Shown piece by piece: positions 10,104 to 21,524 of a stretch of 64,000 bases of DNA. Source of the DNA: Phytophthora sp. 'mugwort' (lineage: Eukaryota > Oomycota > Peronosporomycetes > Peronosporales > Peronosporaceae); assembly GCA_033558025.1 (NCBI GenBank), contig JAUCEF010000001.1, positions 3,410,001-3,474,000 on the forward strand, read 5' to 3'. A program made the position numbers and the translations under genes. The notes beneath the pieces were generated by a model. It was given only the letters and a program-made list of their open reading frames with translations, had not been told where the DNA came from and did no database searches. Position 1 is the first letter of the stretch; each line of letters opens with the position of its first letter.

Positions 10104-11590
10104 CGCAGTAACTACTTGTTATTAGGTTCAACTACGCGCTTCAAGGTCGGAATTGAAGGTGCTTGCAGTGATGAAATAGGGCTGTGAATCCAAAAGCAGA
10201 CGTAATTGAGAGTGTCAGCAAGGGTAACGGCAAGTGAGAGTTGCTACTGCAGATTTGAGGCAACGCCGCATGCGGAGAAGCAGATGAGCGATGGAAAAGG
10301 GTCTTACCTACTTTTTACCACGGTCAGGAGCTCGTTATGACAGCCACGGGAGCAGAAAATGCGCTGCGTCTTGCCGTCTGCCGCCTCCGCCTCGCGGCCC
10401 GTTTTGGGTTGTTCTCGCTTCCTTATTTGAAGAAGAACGCGGTGGTGAATTTTGACCAATAGTAAGCTGATTAAGGCACAGTGGTTCTTTTCAGCCAATC
10501 CTGGACGAGCTCTGCTGCAGAACTGGACATTACCTTGAAATGAAGAGTCTCCATGGCACGGACGTTGAAGTTTTCTACCCATTTCAAAGAGACAGTATTT
10601 CTACCAATTCGAAGAGGCAATATTGAGATATGGAAAACTATAGCGGAAAAGAGAACAAGTGGAAGAAAATGTTGTCCGGGGGCGGAATAGAGAGGAACTA
10701 TCAGAATTATCAGATGCACTTCAACTTGAACGTATTTGCTACGTCGGACTCGGTGCGGCCACTTGAAGCACTCTTGACTGTGGGGAGGCGCAGCGCTTGC
10801 ACTCATAAAGAAATCCTTATAATGTGGAGAGTGTCATCCCGATGGCCGTCACCACGTCTAGTTGCTGCCGAAAAGCATTGTCATCCATCGCGTGGAGTCA
10901 CGTGCATTATGGAGCCACAAGCAGCAGTCTTCATAGTGTGGGTGAGGTACAGAGGTTCCGCAGCAATCAGCAATCAATGGGCGTCAAACTTGATCTTCGT
11001 GCACTGCAAAAATAGCCCAGAATTATCACCCCTCTCAGCGTTGTCGAAAGGTGAACTGAAGTGTGAGCTGTACAGCCCTGTCCAACTCGCGATCCGAGCT
11101 ACTACATATAGTACTCGATTTGATCAACAATTTATTTATTGGACGTGCTGCAGAAGCTGAGTGGTGTGGAATATTTCAACCTCTGTAAACACTCTTGTGA
11201 AGCCGTTCATTGCGTCATTTCCCTTTCGAGAAAAAGAAGTTTGCGTCTCGAAATATGGGACCGTCTTTAAGTATAAACTTTCACTCGCTTCAACTTTGTT
11301 GCCCGTATCAAGCCACCCACTACATTCTTCTTAAGATCATTTCACATTGCAGACGTTTAACGTCTGTATTCAATCCAAGGTTGCATCTGAAACTTATTAG
11401 TACCGTGTCCTTGTGATGCACAGCAACCTCAAAGCGTTTACCATTCTATTTGTGGCAAAAATGGCCACATTGTCAGCACTAGACGAATATGATGACATGA
11501 TAATGTCCATTTTTTACGTTGACATATGGTTTGTAAGGCAACTAGAAGGAGGATGCACAATCAGAGCTTGTTGCCTCGCCGCTGCTTCTC
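10104..11590. other. Intergenic region upstream of ATG2, no supported gene
   Basis: About 1.5 kb. It should hold the ATG2 promoter and the 3' end of the GST gene. On the minus strand a GTAAGA at about 10308 and a YTGCAG acceptor at about 10247 could bound a 5'UTR intron of ATG2; this is conjecture. Plus-strand ORF 10630-11160 and minus ORFs at 10304-10582 and 10471-10806 show no domain or convincing coding character. Confidence 0.4.
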
Positions 11591-12265
11591 TTACGAGCTC
11601 GCCTTGGTCTTCAGTCCCGAGCTGGCCAGGAACGAGTCCAGCGTCGCATGGATCTCGTCGTGATGCGGCAACTTCCTCATGCGCTGCATCCAGCCCGAGA
11701 ACTTAGGGTACGTGGAGTAGTCGTAAATGCCCATGAGTTCGATCTGCACGAACTCGCAGTAGGCCGCAAAGTCCGCGAGCGTGGGGTGGTCTGACTCGGC
11801 CACAAAGTCCTTGACCAAGAACTTCTCCATGAGTTCTACCAGCTTGGTGAGAAGTGCCGGCGTGTCCTTGATGCACACCGCTTCTTCAGGCGTCGCAATA
11901 TTCTGCTTGGTGTGCATGAGCGGCACCAGCACTTTGGCCGTAACGAGGCGGGCATTCGTATGGTGCCAATGCAAGTACTGGTTCACCTTGGCGTGGGCCT
12001 GCAGGTCCGTCGGGTACAGATCCGACCAGCCGAACTTCTCGGCCAAGTATGGCATAATAGCATTGCCCTCAAACAGTGAGAAGTCTCCATCCTGCAGCAC
12101 GGGGACCAGCCCGTTGGGGTTCAGCGCCAGGAACTCGGGCGACTTCAACGTGGCACTGCCAAGGTCCGTCGTCACCAGCTCGTGGTCCTGGTGCTTGAGT
12201 CGCAGTACCCACACAGCCGCGCGGCTCGGCTGACTGATCAGGTTCGCGTATAGTTTGATGGGCAT
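11591..12265 (-). CDS. Glutathione S-transferase, theta-like
   Basis: A 224-residue cytosolic GST. The N-terminal thioredoxin-like domain opens MPIKLYANLISQPSRAAVW; the Ser of SQPSRA is where theta-class enzymes keep their catalytic residue. It continues with NPNGLVPVLQDGDFSLFEGN, the cis-Pro and glutathione-binding loop. The C-terminal all-helical domain includes an HWHHTNARL segment and ends in a helix before SSGLKTKASS. The product would conjugate glutathione to electrophiles. The frame is open upstream to 12490, but the Met at 12265 matches the normal family start and sits just downstream of an initiator-like box at 12287-12303. Divergent from the thiamin pyrophosphokinase gene, sharing about 210 bp. 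Confidence 0.9.
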   Translation of the reverse strand: MPIKLYANLISQPSRAAVWVLRLKHQDHELVTTDLGSATLKSPEFLALNPNGLVPVLQDGDFSLFEGNAIMPYLAEKFGWSDLYPTDLQAHAKVNQYLHWHHTNARLVTAKVLVPLMHTKQNIATPEEAVCIKDTPALLTKLVELMEKFLVKDFVAESDHPTLADFAAYCEFVQIELMGIYDYSTYPKFSGWMQRMRKLPHHDEIHATLDSFLASSGLKTKASS

Positions 12266-12286
12266 CTTCACTTGAGCTCTTGGGGG

Positions 12287-12303
12287 GAATTGCCAGAATG
12301 AGG
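12287..12303 (-). promoter_or_regulatory. Oomycete initiator-like element of the GST gene
   Basis: On the minus strand CCTCATTCTGGCAATTC closely resembles the published oomycete Inr core (TCATTYYNCAWTTT). It lies 22-38 bases upstream of the GST start codon, as expected for the short oomycete 5' leader. It supports the ATG at 12265 over the upstream in-frame Met at 12490. Confidence 0.45.
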
Positions 12304-12476
12304 AAGTGAAATCTTTCTTTACTTCAACACGATCTTTCTGATGGCTACAGTTTTCATGTAAGTACGATTTGCAACCATCCATCGAACTGTGTCCCCATGC
12401 TGGTTCTTCTCTGCGCGCGATGCGGCGCTGCGGGGACCCCCGCCGACGCCACATCCGAAGCTTGCGCCTATTGACC

Positions 12477-13310
12477 ATGACGCTGTCCACTATGAACTGT
12501 CCGGGTCAGCCGACGCAGCGCCACTCGAACGCCTTCTGGTCCGACCCGAAGTCCGTCCCGCGCCTCGCGGTGCTGCTGCTCAATGCGTCGCACGATTCGT
12601 GGCGCATCGCCAAGGATGGCGTGGGTGTGCACAGCTCGGAGCTCTTCTGGAACTTGTGGAGTAATGCGAAGCTCACCGTGTGCGCCGACGGGGGCGCCAA
12701 CAGACTCTATGATCGCAGCGTGACACTCGAGGCGTTGAACCAAGTGGTGCCGCACTACATCAAAGGGGACCTGGACTCGCTACGGGTCGATGTGCGCGAG
12801 TTCTTCGTTGCTAAAGGGACGACGGTGCTGAGGGATCCGGATCAGAATACCAACGATCTGGACAAGTGTCTCCAATTAATCTATCAGGAGCAGGAGGAGC
12901 ACTGCAAGGCGGAGAATACGGACGAGAAGTTCTCCGTCATGATCTTTGGCGCCATGGGCGGGCGGTTCGATCAAGAGATGCAGAACATCAACGCGCTCTT
13001 CAGATGGAAGGACAAGTTCCAGCAGATTGTGTTAATGTCTGACGAGACCACGGCCAGATTGCTCGAGCCCGACGTCCGACACGTCATCACGCCCAACTTC
13101 CACTTTGAAACGCGGACGTGTGGCTTAATTCCGGTGGCAGGGACGTGCAAAGAGGCGACGACCTCGGGGCTCAAGTGGAACTTGAGTCCTGGTATGGAGA
13201 CAGGCTTTGGTGGGCGCATTAGCAGCTCCAATCGTGTGGACGACGCCTGTGAGCAGGTGGAGGTGGTGGCGTCGCACCCCCTCATTTGGACCACGGAGCT
13301 CAAGAAATAA
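12477..13310 (+). CDS. TPK1: Thiamin pyrophosphokinase
   Basis: A 277-residue protein from the Met at 12477 (MTLSTMNCPG); the frame is open further upstream to 12369, but those residues are basic and outside the family domain. TPK signatures run in order: VLLLNAS strand, VCADGGANRLYD, HYIKGDLDSLR, DPDQNTNDLDKCL (metal and ATP binding), FGAMGGRFDQEMQNINAL, and a C-terminal thiamin-binding beta-sandwich with SGLKWNLSPGMETGFGGRIS and SNRV. It transfers pyrophosphate from ATP to thiamin, giving thiamin diphosphate in the cytosol. Intronless and divergent from GST. The family is normally about 240-260 residues, so this copy looks full length. Confidence 0.93.
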   Translation: MTLSTMNCPGQPTQRHSNAFWSDPKSVPRLAVLLLNASHDSWRIAKDGVGVHSSELFWNLWSNAKLTVCADGGANRLYDRSVTLEALNQVVPHYIKGDLDSLRVDVREFFVAKGTTVLRDPDQNTNDLDKCLQLIYQEQEEHCKAENTDEKFSVMIFGAMGGRFDQEMQNINALFRWKDKFQQIVLMSDETTARLLEPDVRHVITPNFHFETRTCGLIPVAGTCKEATTSGLKWNLSPGMETGFGGRISSSNRVDDACEQVEVVASHPLIWTTELKK

Positions 13311-14700
13311 AGGCGATACGCTGGTGCGTTAAGCTACGAGAAAAGTGTGTTGCTCAGTCTACAGAAATGACGTTACGGCCTTGGAACGATCGTGAGACTC
13401 GGCGGATGCATTCTCCAATATATTTTATTTGTCTGCAACGTGTGGGTGCTACCATTTTTTGGTAACTCACGAGAGAAGTCTCAGTATAGCCGATGAAGCC
13501 CATCATGAAGGCGAAAAGTTCTTTCTGATTTCGCTGTGGATGCCCTCCAAGTTCTTCTTCGCCGTCAACTTGCTACAGTAGAAAAATGAATATATCTTAG
13601 CAGCCAAGGGCCCGAAAAGAAACGACGTATGACTCGGACAATTTTGTTGTAATAGCGAGTGTATATATTTTATTGGAATGCGGTACAGCAGAAGCCGAAC
13701 CGCTGAACGTTAGAAAATGTATCTGCAAAAGGGCTCCAGACACCTGCGTGACTTCGACAAGATGGCTTCAAGAACGTCATGAGCTGCACAGCGACAGAAG
13801 GAACCAATGTGCGCCAGAGTTGGTCACTCTCGGAAGCCAACCATTGGGTGGAACAATAGCACGAAGAGCAGTGTGCCAAAAAAATAGTAAGGAGCTTTCA
13901 CTTTGTTGAGCCAATGAATAAGTACTACGACATAGGAGAACTTATATTCTTCATAATTCGCACCACCGATCGACCAATCAAACGCAGTCGTCAGACAATA
14001 GCTAAATCGGACATGTATTTATAGCTAATACAGCACTATAATTATAAATTCGCAGAACCGAAGGAAGAGGGGAAGCAAAGTGTGGATAGTTATTTGAACT
14101 CGACTGGGGCCATAAAAAGACACCTTTCCTCTTTCACAAGCACCAGACACGGTTAGAAACCCTTGCAAAGCGATTGAAAGACAACAAACCCGATCTGATG
14201 TGGTCCACCTGTATTCGGATAGAAACGAGCCAAATAAATGATTGGCTCACGCAAATCGGGCCGCCAGACCGTCTCCCTTCATCATTTCGACTTTAGCGCC
14301 GTTCCCGACAAGACCCCTACACAGACAGACAGACGCAGTCTAAATTGTGTGTCATTTCGTCACCAGGGAATGCAATGATGATCAAATTTTTCATTTTCAG
14401 ACTAGAGTTTCTGAATCCGGGGGGTAGTAGCCCTGGTTGTTGAGACTTCTACTCTGAGCATTCCCGAAATTAGTCAGCTTTGTTCCATTTACTTATAGTA
14501 ATAGAACTCGATTGTTGCTAAAGGTTAGCAGAGGAAAGGAGTGATGAGTATTATTTTTCTGTCAACCATCTTTCGGGGCTGATATTCCAAGTATTTGATG
14601 CATAACAAGAAATGCTGACCTTTCCTCCCTCTAAACGCCCAGTCTGCATCCTTTTATCCTGGTTATTGCATTCATTTAATGTACACAACCGGGCTGCTAC
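13311..14700. other. Intergenic region, no supported gene
   Basis: About 1.4 kb between the convergent 3' ends of the pyrophosphokinase gene and the EDR2-like gene. The sequence is AT-rich with a short CAGA microsatellite near 14323-14335. ORFs at 13670-13909 on both strands have no recognisable features. Confidence 0.5.
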
Positions 14701-17700
14701 TCAACGCGGAAGATGCACAGCCTTCTGCACATTAACGCGGTCCAGACGACAGCAGCCGAGTATCTGTTCGGGTAATTCTTCTTCTGTCTCTCCTTGGATC
14801 ACAAAGGCGACGTCGATCACCAATCGACGTGTCTTGTCCAGGAGTGAGTAGATGCCACGTCGCGCGATGTACGAGAACGCGTGAACGTCCACTACGATCT
14901 CTGTGGTGCCATCTTTAAAGTGGTAAATGCGGTGTTGAGGTCGAGTCAGTACTGGCGTCGCGTTGTGGCTCACAAGAAGCTTTTTGCTCATGCCAGTCAT
15001 GCCGCATTCGTCTTGGTTCGTTACTTGGGCGATAACCTTAAAGCGATCTGTCAGGGACGTGTCGTTGCCCGCTTCCAAGAACCGTTTAAAGAGCTTGAGC
15101 GTCGTTGTCGTGGGTTGTTTCAACTCCTGATGACACAACAGTTAACGTCAGTTTTAAACCTTTTCCGGCAATGATAGCGACCTCACCTCGAAGATTTCAT
15201 CTGGGATTTTCCAGTAGAGAGCCAAGCTGTAACCTGGTCCATCATATGAGCCATCCCCCCACACGCTTGGTCCGTACGATGGAAGCTATTAACACAGCAA
15301 AACGGATAACAGATAAGATCTACTCACTACCACAAAATAAACACGATTTTACCTGAGCGTTGATGATGAACAGTCGACTGTTTTCGTGTTCTGGTGGAAA
15401 CTCGACGCGCTGAGAGATTAAATCCAATTTATTTTCGGTCCGAACGAAGTCCGCTCCGATAAATTCGAGAAGCGCTGGCTTCGAAGGCTACAAAACACAA
15501 CAAAACTCCAAATGTTAACGCAATATTCACCATAACACAGCCCACCTAGAGTTGATACCTCTTTCTTCCTAGATTTTTTGTAATCGGAGCTTCGAACCGT
15601 GAAAGTTTCAGCTCGTGTTGTGGTCCAGGAATGCTCCACATTGCTCGAGCGTCCGTTTGGTTGCATTTCGCATTGAATCATGGTACTACCCATGGGGAAT
15701 TTGACAATACGTCGATTGTCAGCGTCACTGGAGCCTTGTCGAGGCCTGTTGTCCGATCCTTCGGCATGATTAACTTCATTATCGCCTCGATCGACGCTCG
15801 TCTTCGAAATTTTGTGTAAACAACAGTTTTCTCTATCATGACATTGTGCTATGTCCGTCCCAAGTAAAGCGTTATCAAAGCCGCCAGTAAAGTCCACGAA
15901 ACTTCCTCCATGACGTGGACGATGCACAGCTCTCGGATTGTAGATATTGTGTACAAACACACACGTGACAGCGAGACACACTACCACCTTCCACAGCACG
16001 TGCTCGCTGGCGAGACAACGGATTGCGACGATGTTCAGCATGAAGCCCACAATGAGGCACTGCTTGGTCCCATCCACGTGAAGATGAAGATGCCAGCACG
16101 AGGCGTCCGGCACGCCACTATCCGGTCCAGAAGAAAACTGCGTTACGATCCGAGGCGGGATTTTCCGCTTCAGATGCGACGTTGAGGTCGCAGCTGGTGC
16201 TTGAGACGTCTGTCCGTCTTCAACGTCGCGTCCTGGAGAGCGAGTTCGAGGTAGTTCACTGTCAATCGCTGCAGTTTCCGACTCACGTTGCTGCTCCATT
16301 TGTTTCTGAAGACGCTGTCGGTAAAGCTGCTGATGGGAAAGTACAGGCGTATCACGGGTTGTCTTCCCATTGTCCGCGTCCTTCTTGTTGATCGCTTGAG
16401 CTATCGCAGAAGTCCACAGATCAAAATCTGTCTCTGTGTCTGCACATAACTTATAAGTAGCATGTCACAGTACATTTTTTGTCAGTCTCACCCACCAAAT
16501 ACCAGAATTCATTCCTTACCTTGTACTGAACCCCACGCTTGGACTCGATATCATGGAGAGTCAAGGTTGAGACTTGGAAGAAATAGCGGGTCGGAGCATT
16601 CCTCGCGAGCGTCTTCTCGAAAAGCAACGACACGTTGTCCATATTGAGATCCAAAGCACCACGATACCACGGATGAGCCTCATTCAGATACAAGAGCGTT
16701 TGCTGCTGCTCGTCTTGTTCCTGTTGTTTGACGTTGCTGGGCTCTTCTAGCGTTGTAGCACGTCGGACAACGGATGCTGCTTCGGTTTCTTTCGCTTCAC
16801 TAGTCGATCCGTTTCTATCCGAGTTGCTAGTGTCGTTCTCAATACGGATATTACTGGGAGCTGTCGTGGGAGACTCAAATGATTGTCGCTTTGTCTCGAC
16901 GTTGGAGGTGGCAGCTAAACTTTTTCCAGTCGGGACCGGGGAATCCGCCATATGAACGATATTGCCATGAGATGATGACGTTGGCATGTGGTTGGCGGGA
17001 TTGTGTCGGTAATACGAGAGCACGCCACGTTGACGATCAAGCACGAACCATCGCCGGTGCCAGGAGCGTTTCTTGCCCCATTTGCTGTCGCTAATCTTGT
17101 GTAGATAGCCACAAACATACTTCTTCGTACTTTGAGACTCAGACGAGAACGAATAACCTGCTGAAAGGAGCTCAATCGCTGCAGGATCGTCATTCTGGTG
17201 ATCTCCAGCGTGTTGATTGTAACCTTGAGACTTGCCGACGTGTAGGATGCTTCGACCGACGTGACCAACTTTAGAAATACCGCCACCAACGGCTTTGCCC
17301 ATGTATCGTCCCATCTTTTGAACGCCACGGGAGCGCGAGCCTCCAGTTCGAACTTGACCTCGTCGTGACGGTACTGTGGAGTCGTCAGGCGGGTAAAATG
17401 GATCCCGAACAGATCCTGATAACGACGTCGGATCTGCAGGTTGTCCACTTGGACTCACATCACTTGAGCGCTCGGAGTTCTCGTCCTGCACCACTGCTCC
17501 AGCTTCCTTTAAAATGCCAGTCAACTCGTCTTGCCTGTTCATTGAAGTGCTATCACGAAACGAGCTTTGAGACATTTCCATCTCCGTTAAATGGTCGGAG
17601 TCGTACAGTCCATCCGAGTCTTCATCGCCACTGTCTTCACCACCAATAAAATCAAAAGAACTACGAAACGGATTCCGATTGAGATCGTTGCGGCAGGACG

Positions 17701-18705
17701 GACTGTTGTTGTTTAAAGGATCCCTAAAATTACACGCATTTTATCTGTTAAATACCAAGAACCGGAGAAATACACAAAATAAACGCAACTCACGAATTTG
17801 CCAGAAACTCGTCGCTACAGCGGATGGAGCCATTGGGACTTCCTGGTAGTGGCGATGGCGGCAGGTGAATGGCAAGGAACTAGAAAACACATAGAGCGCG
17901 TATAAATTCATCTGAAGAGTTGCAGAGCCTTATTAACGTCACTTACCTCCATGACATCTGGATATTGACGCACCCATGTGATGAACTGGGAGTTCGACAA
18001 TTGTCCCGCCATTGGGATCATACATTCCTCAAACGCGGCGTACAGTTGCTTGGGCAGCGGCATGTACTCCTCCAGGTAGTTCAATAAGTACAAGTAATCC
18101 TTCTCCGCAATAAACCCCTCTCCACTATTGCTATAATACCAATAATTACAACACAAAAGTCACTCAACAATTTTAACATTTTCATGATGCTCAAAATAAA
18201 AATACGTACTTTTCCCCAGAAAAAATGATATTGTACATTGTGAAGATGTAGCTGATCCGGTCCTCTGTATTACCTCTGTATAACAATAACAACAATAAAA
18301 TCAGGGTTTTATCCTTCTAGCAAGTAAAAAGACCCATTTACGTACTCGTAGAAGAGAGCAAGGGTGCAGACGAATGCCTCCTTAGGAATGGAGTCCCCCG
18401 GCACCTCCTCGAAGCACTGCATCGTCGTGTCTACAGCACCCACCCACCACATCAATTAGCCACCAAATTGCAGCCCTCTCTCCAATGAGCTGCTCACCAC
18501 CGAAAAGGCCGCGCAGCAGCTTGGACGACAATAATCCCTCCTTCTTGGCCACGTAATGTTGTTCCTCGTCCTCCACAGCATCTCCCTGCACTCAGTCGAC
18601 GTAATAGGTTAAATAATTAACCTACTGCAAACGTGCGGCATTGTACTGCACCTTGAACGTAAGCCACGCGACTGTGAACTCCCCCGCGTTGACTGCGCAC
18701 ACCAT
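14701..18705 (-). CDS. EDR2-like protein: EF-hand-like region, PH domain, DUF1336
   Basis: An 11-exon gene; exons on the minus strand are 18652-18705, 18498-18585, 18346-18430, 18210-18275, 17947-18130, 17794-17879, 16492-17723, 15559-16439, 15353-15487, 15187-15285 and 14701-15126. All phases agree and the model gives 1,111 residues. Exons 2-5 give an EF-hand-like helical region (CTLALFYEGNTEDRISYIFT, FIAEKDYLYLLNYLEEYMPL). A PH domain starts near residue 389 (CGYLHKI, then SWHRRWFVLDRQRG) and closes over an exon junction with FDLWTSAI. A hydrophobic stretch near LIVGFMLNIVAIRCL may enter membranes. The C-terminal DUF1336/EDR2_C domain has FTVRSSDY, KPALLEFIGADF, LFIINAQLPSYGPS, GPGYSLALYWKI and HAFSYIARRGIYSLL. 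Plant EDR2 is a lipid-binding regulator of cell death. The first exon is the weakest part of the model. Confidence 0.82.
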
Positions 18706-19040
18706 ATAACCAGGTTAAAGTCAAGGAAGCCTTGTTCAAAGGGAGAGCACTGTAGTATGGCGCTCCCCCTTCTTGGAGACGCGCATAAGCGAGCAGGGGG
18801 TCACGTACACGGGCGGTAGATCCGGCGCTTCTTGGAGGCCGACGCGCCCATGACGACGACTGTTAGAAACTGGGCTCAATTGGGCTACACGTACGTTGCG
18901 CGATGTGTAAAACCATACATAAATAGATGTGGCCACACTTATGAACTATTTAAGTATACACCTTACAGATATCAAGTAATGTCGGATACTTAACAATCAA
19001 CCTAAAGTAAACAGATCAAGTTGCACGTGTCTGCGACGTG
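18706..19040. other. Intergenic region with a possible alternative 5' exon
   Basis: About 330 bases. On the minus strand an ATG near 18852 opens MGASASKKRRIY, which looks like an N-myristoylation start and could be the true 5' exon of the EDR2-like gene. Its two GT donors are in phase 2, however, and no phase-matched acceptor was found in the next exon, so it is not in the model. Confidence 0.35.
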
Positions 19041-20188
19041 CTACAGTGCGACGCGGTGCAGCGTACGGGTGTCGATCCGTACGTGGGCCTGCGTGCTGGC
19101 TGATGCCCAGCAGCTACGGTCAATTGCTCGCTGTAACTGCAGACGACAACGCGCCCGAAGAAGGTTCAACTGCAGGGATGACCCACCAGAATGGTCCTGT
19201 TCTGTGTCGTTGAAGCGGCTGCGATCGTCAAGCAGATGCTGCGGCACGGAGAACTCGAGCAGCGCGAGTGCCGGCGGCCTGTGCGCCAGATGACAACAAA
19301 CGTCAGCATAAGAGATACTAGTAGCATTCATACTGAATCGGATACGTACAGGATAGCCGCGGTCTGCACCACAATGAGTGGACACATGGCGAGGCAATTC
19401 TCCTGTTCCTTCCGGCCGGCCGTAGCGTCGTCTCCGTCCCTGAGGATGTCGTACACGCACGGGTAACACAGCAGGATGCCAGCCAGTGCAGTCGCATTTA
19501 AATCCGACGGTCGCGTCCACTCCAATATTCGAGAATCCTTTGAGGACAGGAGGTCTCTGCAAGCGCTGATTGTCCACACAGCGAACGTATTGAACCTTGT
19601 CGCCCCTTTCTCGATGCGTGTAGGCTGAGCGAGGCTGGCGCTGACGTCCACGTACATCTGATGATGCAACCCCGTCACCATCTTCTCGTGAATGAAAGCG
19701 TTAACGTTCACGAAGAAGACGTTCCCGTCCAGCAGCACCGCACGGACGTGGTCCATGTGCTGGGACGGCTCGTTTTCAGCTGCTAGAGAGACCAGCAAGA
19801 GCTCCGCCAGCTCCTTTGTCAGCGCACAGCAGTCCACCAGACATGACGGTCGCAGTCCGGACGCTACGAGCAGCAGGTCGCGGAGCAGTACGCGCACTTG
19901 AGCCACCGTCAGCCTCGCCTTTGTCTTCCTCTTGTGGACGTCGCTGCGTGCTCCTCGTGCCAGTCGAGCATGGAGACGTTGTGTCAGGGCGTTGAGCTCG
20001 TCGTCCGATGGCCATGGACACTCTTGTCCAGCAGTGCTTCGAGCCGCTCCGACAGAGCGATACAGCCACCACGAGACGCTGGACAAGTTGCACTGGTCCA
20101 ACGGCGTTACGTACGCGCGGATCTCGCGCTGAAAGCCCAGCAATACGCTCAACGCCTTCGAGCCGTCTGGGTAGTTGTTCATGACCAA
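19041..20188 (-). CDS. UPF0739 (C1orf74-like) conserved protein
   Basis: Two exons, 19350-20188 and 19041-19278, separated by a GTACGT...GCACAG intron of 71 bases; joined in phase 2 they give 358 residues. Landmarks are VRVLLRDLLLVASGLRPSCL, HVRAVLLDGNVFFVNVN, ATALAGILLCYPCVYDI, CPLIVVQTAAIL and, after the splice, LALLEFSVPQHLL. This pattern (a central hydrophobic strand with VN, then LAG.LL.YP..Y) matches my recollection of the eukaryotic UPF0739/DUF4504 family, whose function is unknown. Reading through the intron without splicing gives an early stop, which supports it. A family search is needed to confirm. Confidence 0.65.
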
Positions 20189-21095
20189 CCAGCCCGCAGT
20201 AGCAGTACCGTAGACGTCACGGACGCGTGCGTGACGGCCCCGTCTCTGCTGTTGCCGGTTCAGACTCTGAATCAGAGAGAGGCAACGTCGACGACGTTGC
20301 AGCTCGCCGGTAGTTGTGAACGCGTGCCTGTGGATACACTACGTGCGGGAAGAGTACGAGCGCTTTGTGAGCAGTTCGCGTCATTCCCTGAGACGGCGAG
20401 ACTCTTCCTCACTATTACATGTGCGACGGCCTCTGGCTGGAAAATTGCCGAATCTTAGCAGATTTTCGGTGAATTGAGCTTTTGGTCCTTGACAATGGCG
20501 GAGTGACTTGTCTCCATGTCGTGGCCCGGAACGGTGAACGTTATTTAACCGAACGTTGCATTCTTGTTCGGCCTAGCACTGTCACTTGGTGGAAAGTATT
20601 TTCATCGCTTTCGGATCGTGTAAGCTGTCGTATCCGTTGTCGACGGTCACTGAGGCTTGGATCCTCCCGCACTACAGCGCTGAATGAATGGACGCTCATA
20701 CGAGTGCGACTGGTACGAGTCGCGCGTCTCCGACTACTGCACGATCTCCATTGATACTTCACCATTGTGAGCATACGCTCGTATGTCGCTCAGCTTCACC
20801 TGTCGTGGTTTAACGCGGATATCACCGCTGAATCTATCGCCTCGGCTGTGCTGCCACAGATCGCTTAAAGCTATCTGTACGGAATCTTCTTTACCACCTT
20901 ATTCCTCCAAGTAGGAGAATTCGTCCTCAGACCAGAACCGACGACGGTCTCAAAGAAATATCCTTCCGTTTTGTATGCGTTAAAGAATTGTCGAGGCCAA
21001 GAGCCAACAACAGCAAGCGAACACTCTTCCAGCCATCCTCACAATATAAAAAGCCAAGTATCTCAAGAACTAAACCGCCTCAAGCATATCACATC
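20189..21095. other. Intergenic region, no supported gene
   Basis: About 900 bases between divergent genes. It should hold the promoters of the UPF0739-like gene and the first secreted protein, plus a TATAAA-like run at 21045. ORFs at 19898-20458, 20482-20754 and 20541-20774 have no domains and are treated as chance. Confidence 0.5.
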
Positions 21096-21524
21096 ATGAA
21101 GCTCCTCGTGCACCTCATCGTGACTGCTGTCTACGTCGCAGCCCTCATGACAACTACCGCTGCCTCCCAAGCCATCGATGGGAGCAACTCAGAGTCGGAA
21201 AGTGTCGAAGACATGTCGAAACTGCTTCGTGGCCCAGAGAAAAACTATGACGACGCCGAGCACTTCCCTGGTCCAGAGGAGAGCGAAGATGAGACGGAGC
21301 TGGTGGACACTTCCGGCGACGACAGTCCACAAGGCCTCGAGGACGAAGACTTTGAACACTACGTCCTAGACGACTACGCGTCAGAATATGACCGTCATGT
21401 GCGGAGCATGGTCGACCCGGCTCCAGCCGGTCAGATTCATCTCGCAGAGCTGAGACCTCCGAAGGAGAAGATCACTCCGTCACCGGACCGGAGCCTGCGT
21501 GGACCGGAGCCGGGAAAGCTCTAA
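21096..21524 (+). CDS. Secreted acidic protein with KxLR motif (paralog of the gene at 27162)
   Basis: 142 residues starting MKLLVHLIVTAVYVAALM, a clear signal peptide with cleavage likely around residues 23-26. The Met at 21096 is chosen over the in-frame Met at 20988 because only this one exposes the signal peptide at the N-terminus. The mature protein is strongly acidic. KLLR lies at residues 42-45 and is followed by acidic stretches (EESEDE), a placement like the RxLR-dEER leader of oomycete effectors but with Lys in the first position. LRGPE occurs twice, at 44-48 and again near the C-terminus as RSLRGPEPGKL. Nearly the same signal peptide occurs in the 27162-27755 gene. Function unknown; effector candidacy is an inference. 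Confidence 0.75.
   Translation: MKLLVHLIVTAVYVAALMTTTAASQAIDGSNSESESVEDMSKLLRGPEKNYDDAEHFPGPEESEDETELVDTSGDDSPQGLEDEDFEHYVLDDYASEYDRHVRSMVDPAPAGQIHLAELRPPKEKITPSPDRSLRGPEPGKL

Noticed and set aside
10630..11160. Plus-strand ORF of 176 residues upstream of ATG2
   Set aside because: No domain, mixed composition and no splice or promoter support; treated as a chance ORF.
18736..18936. Minus ORF MATSIYVWFY... as a gene
   Set aside because: No domain. A different frame here (MGASASKKRR) is more interesting as a possible EDR2-like 5' exon, but even that does not join in phase.
19898..20458. Plus-strand ORF of 186 residues antisense to the UPF0739-like gene
   Set aside because: Overlaps the conserved minus-strand coding exon and shows no domain.
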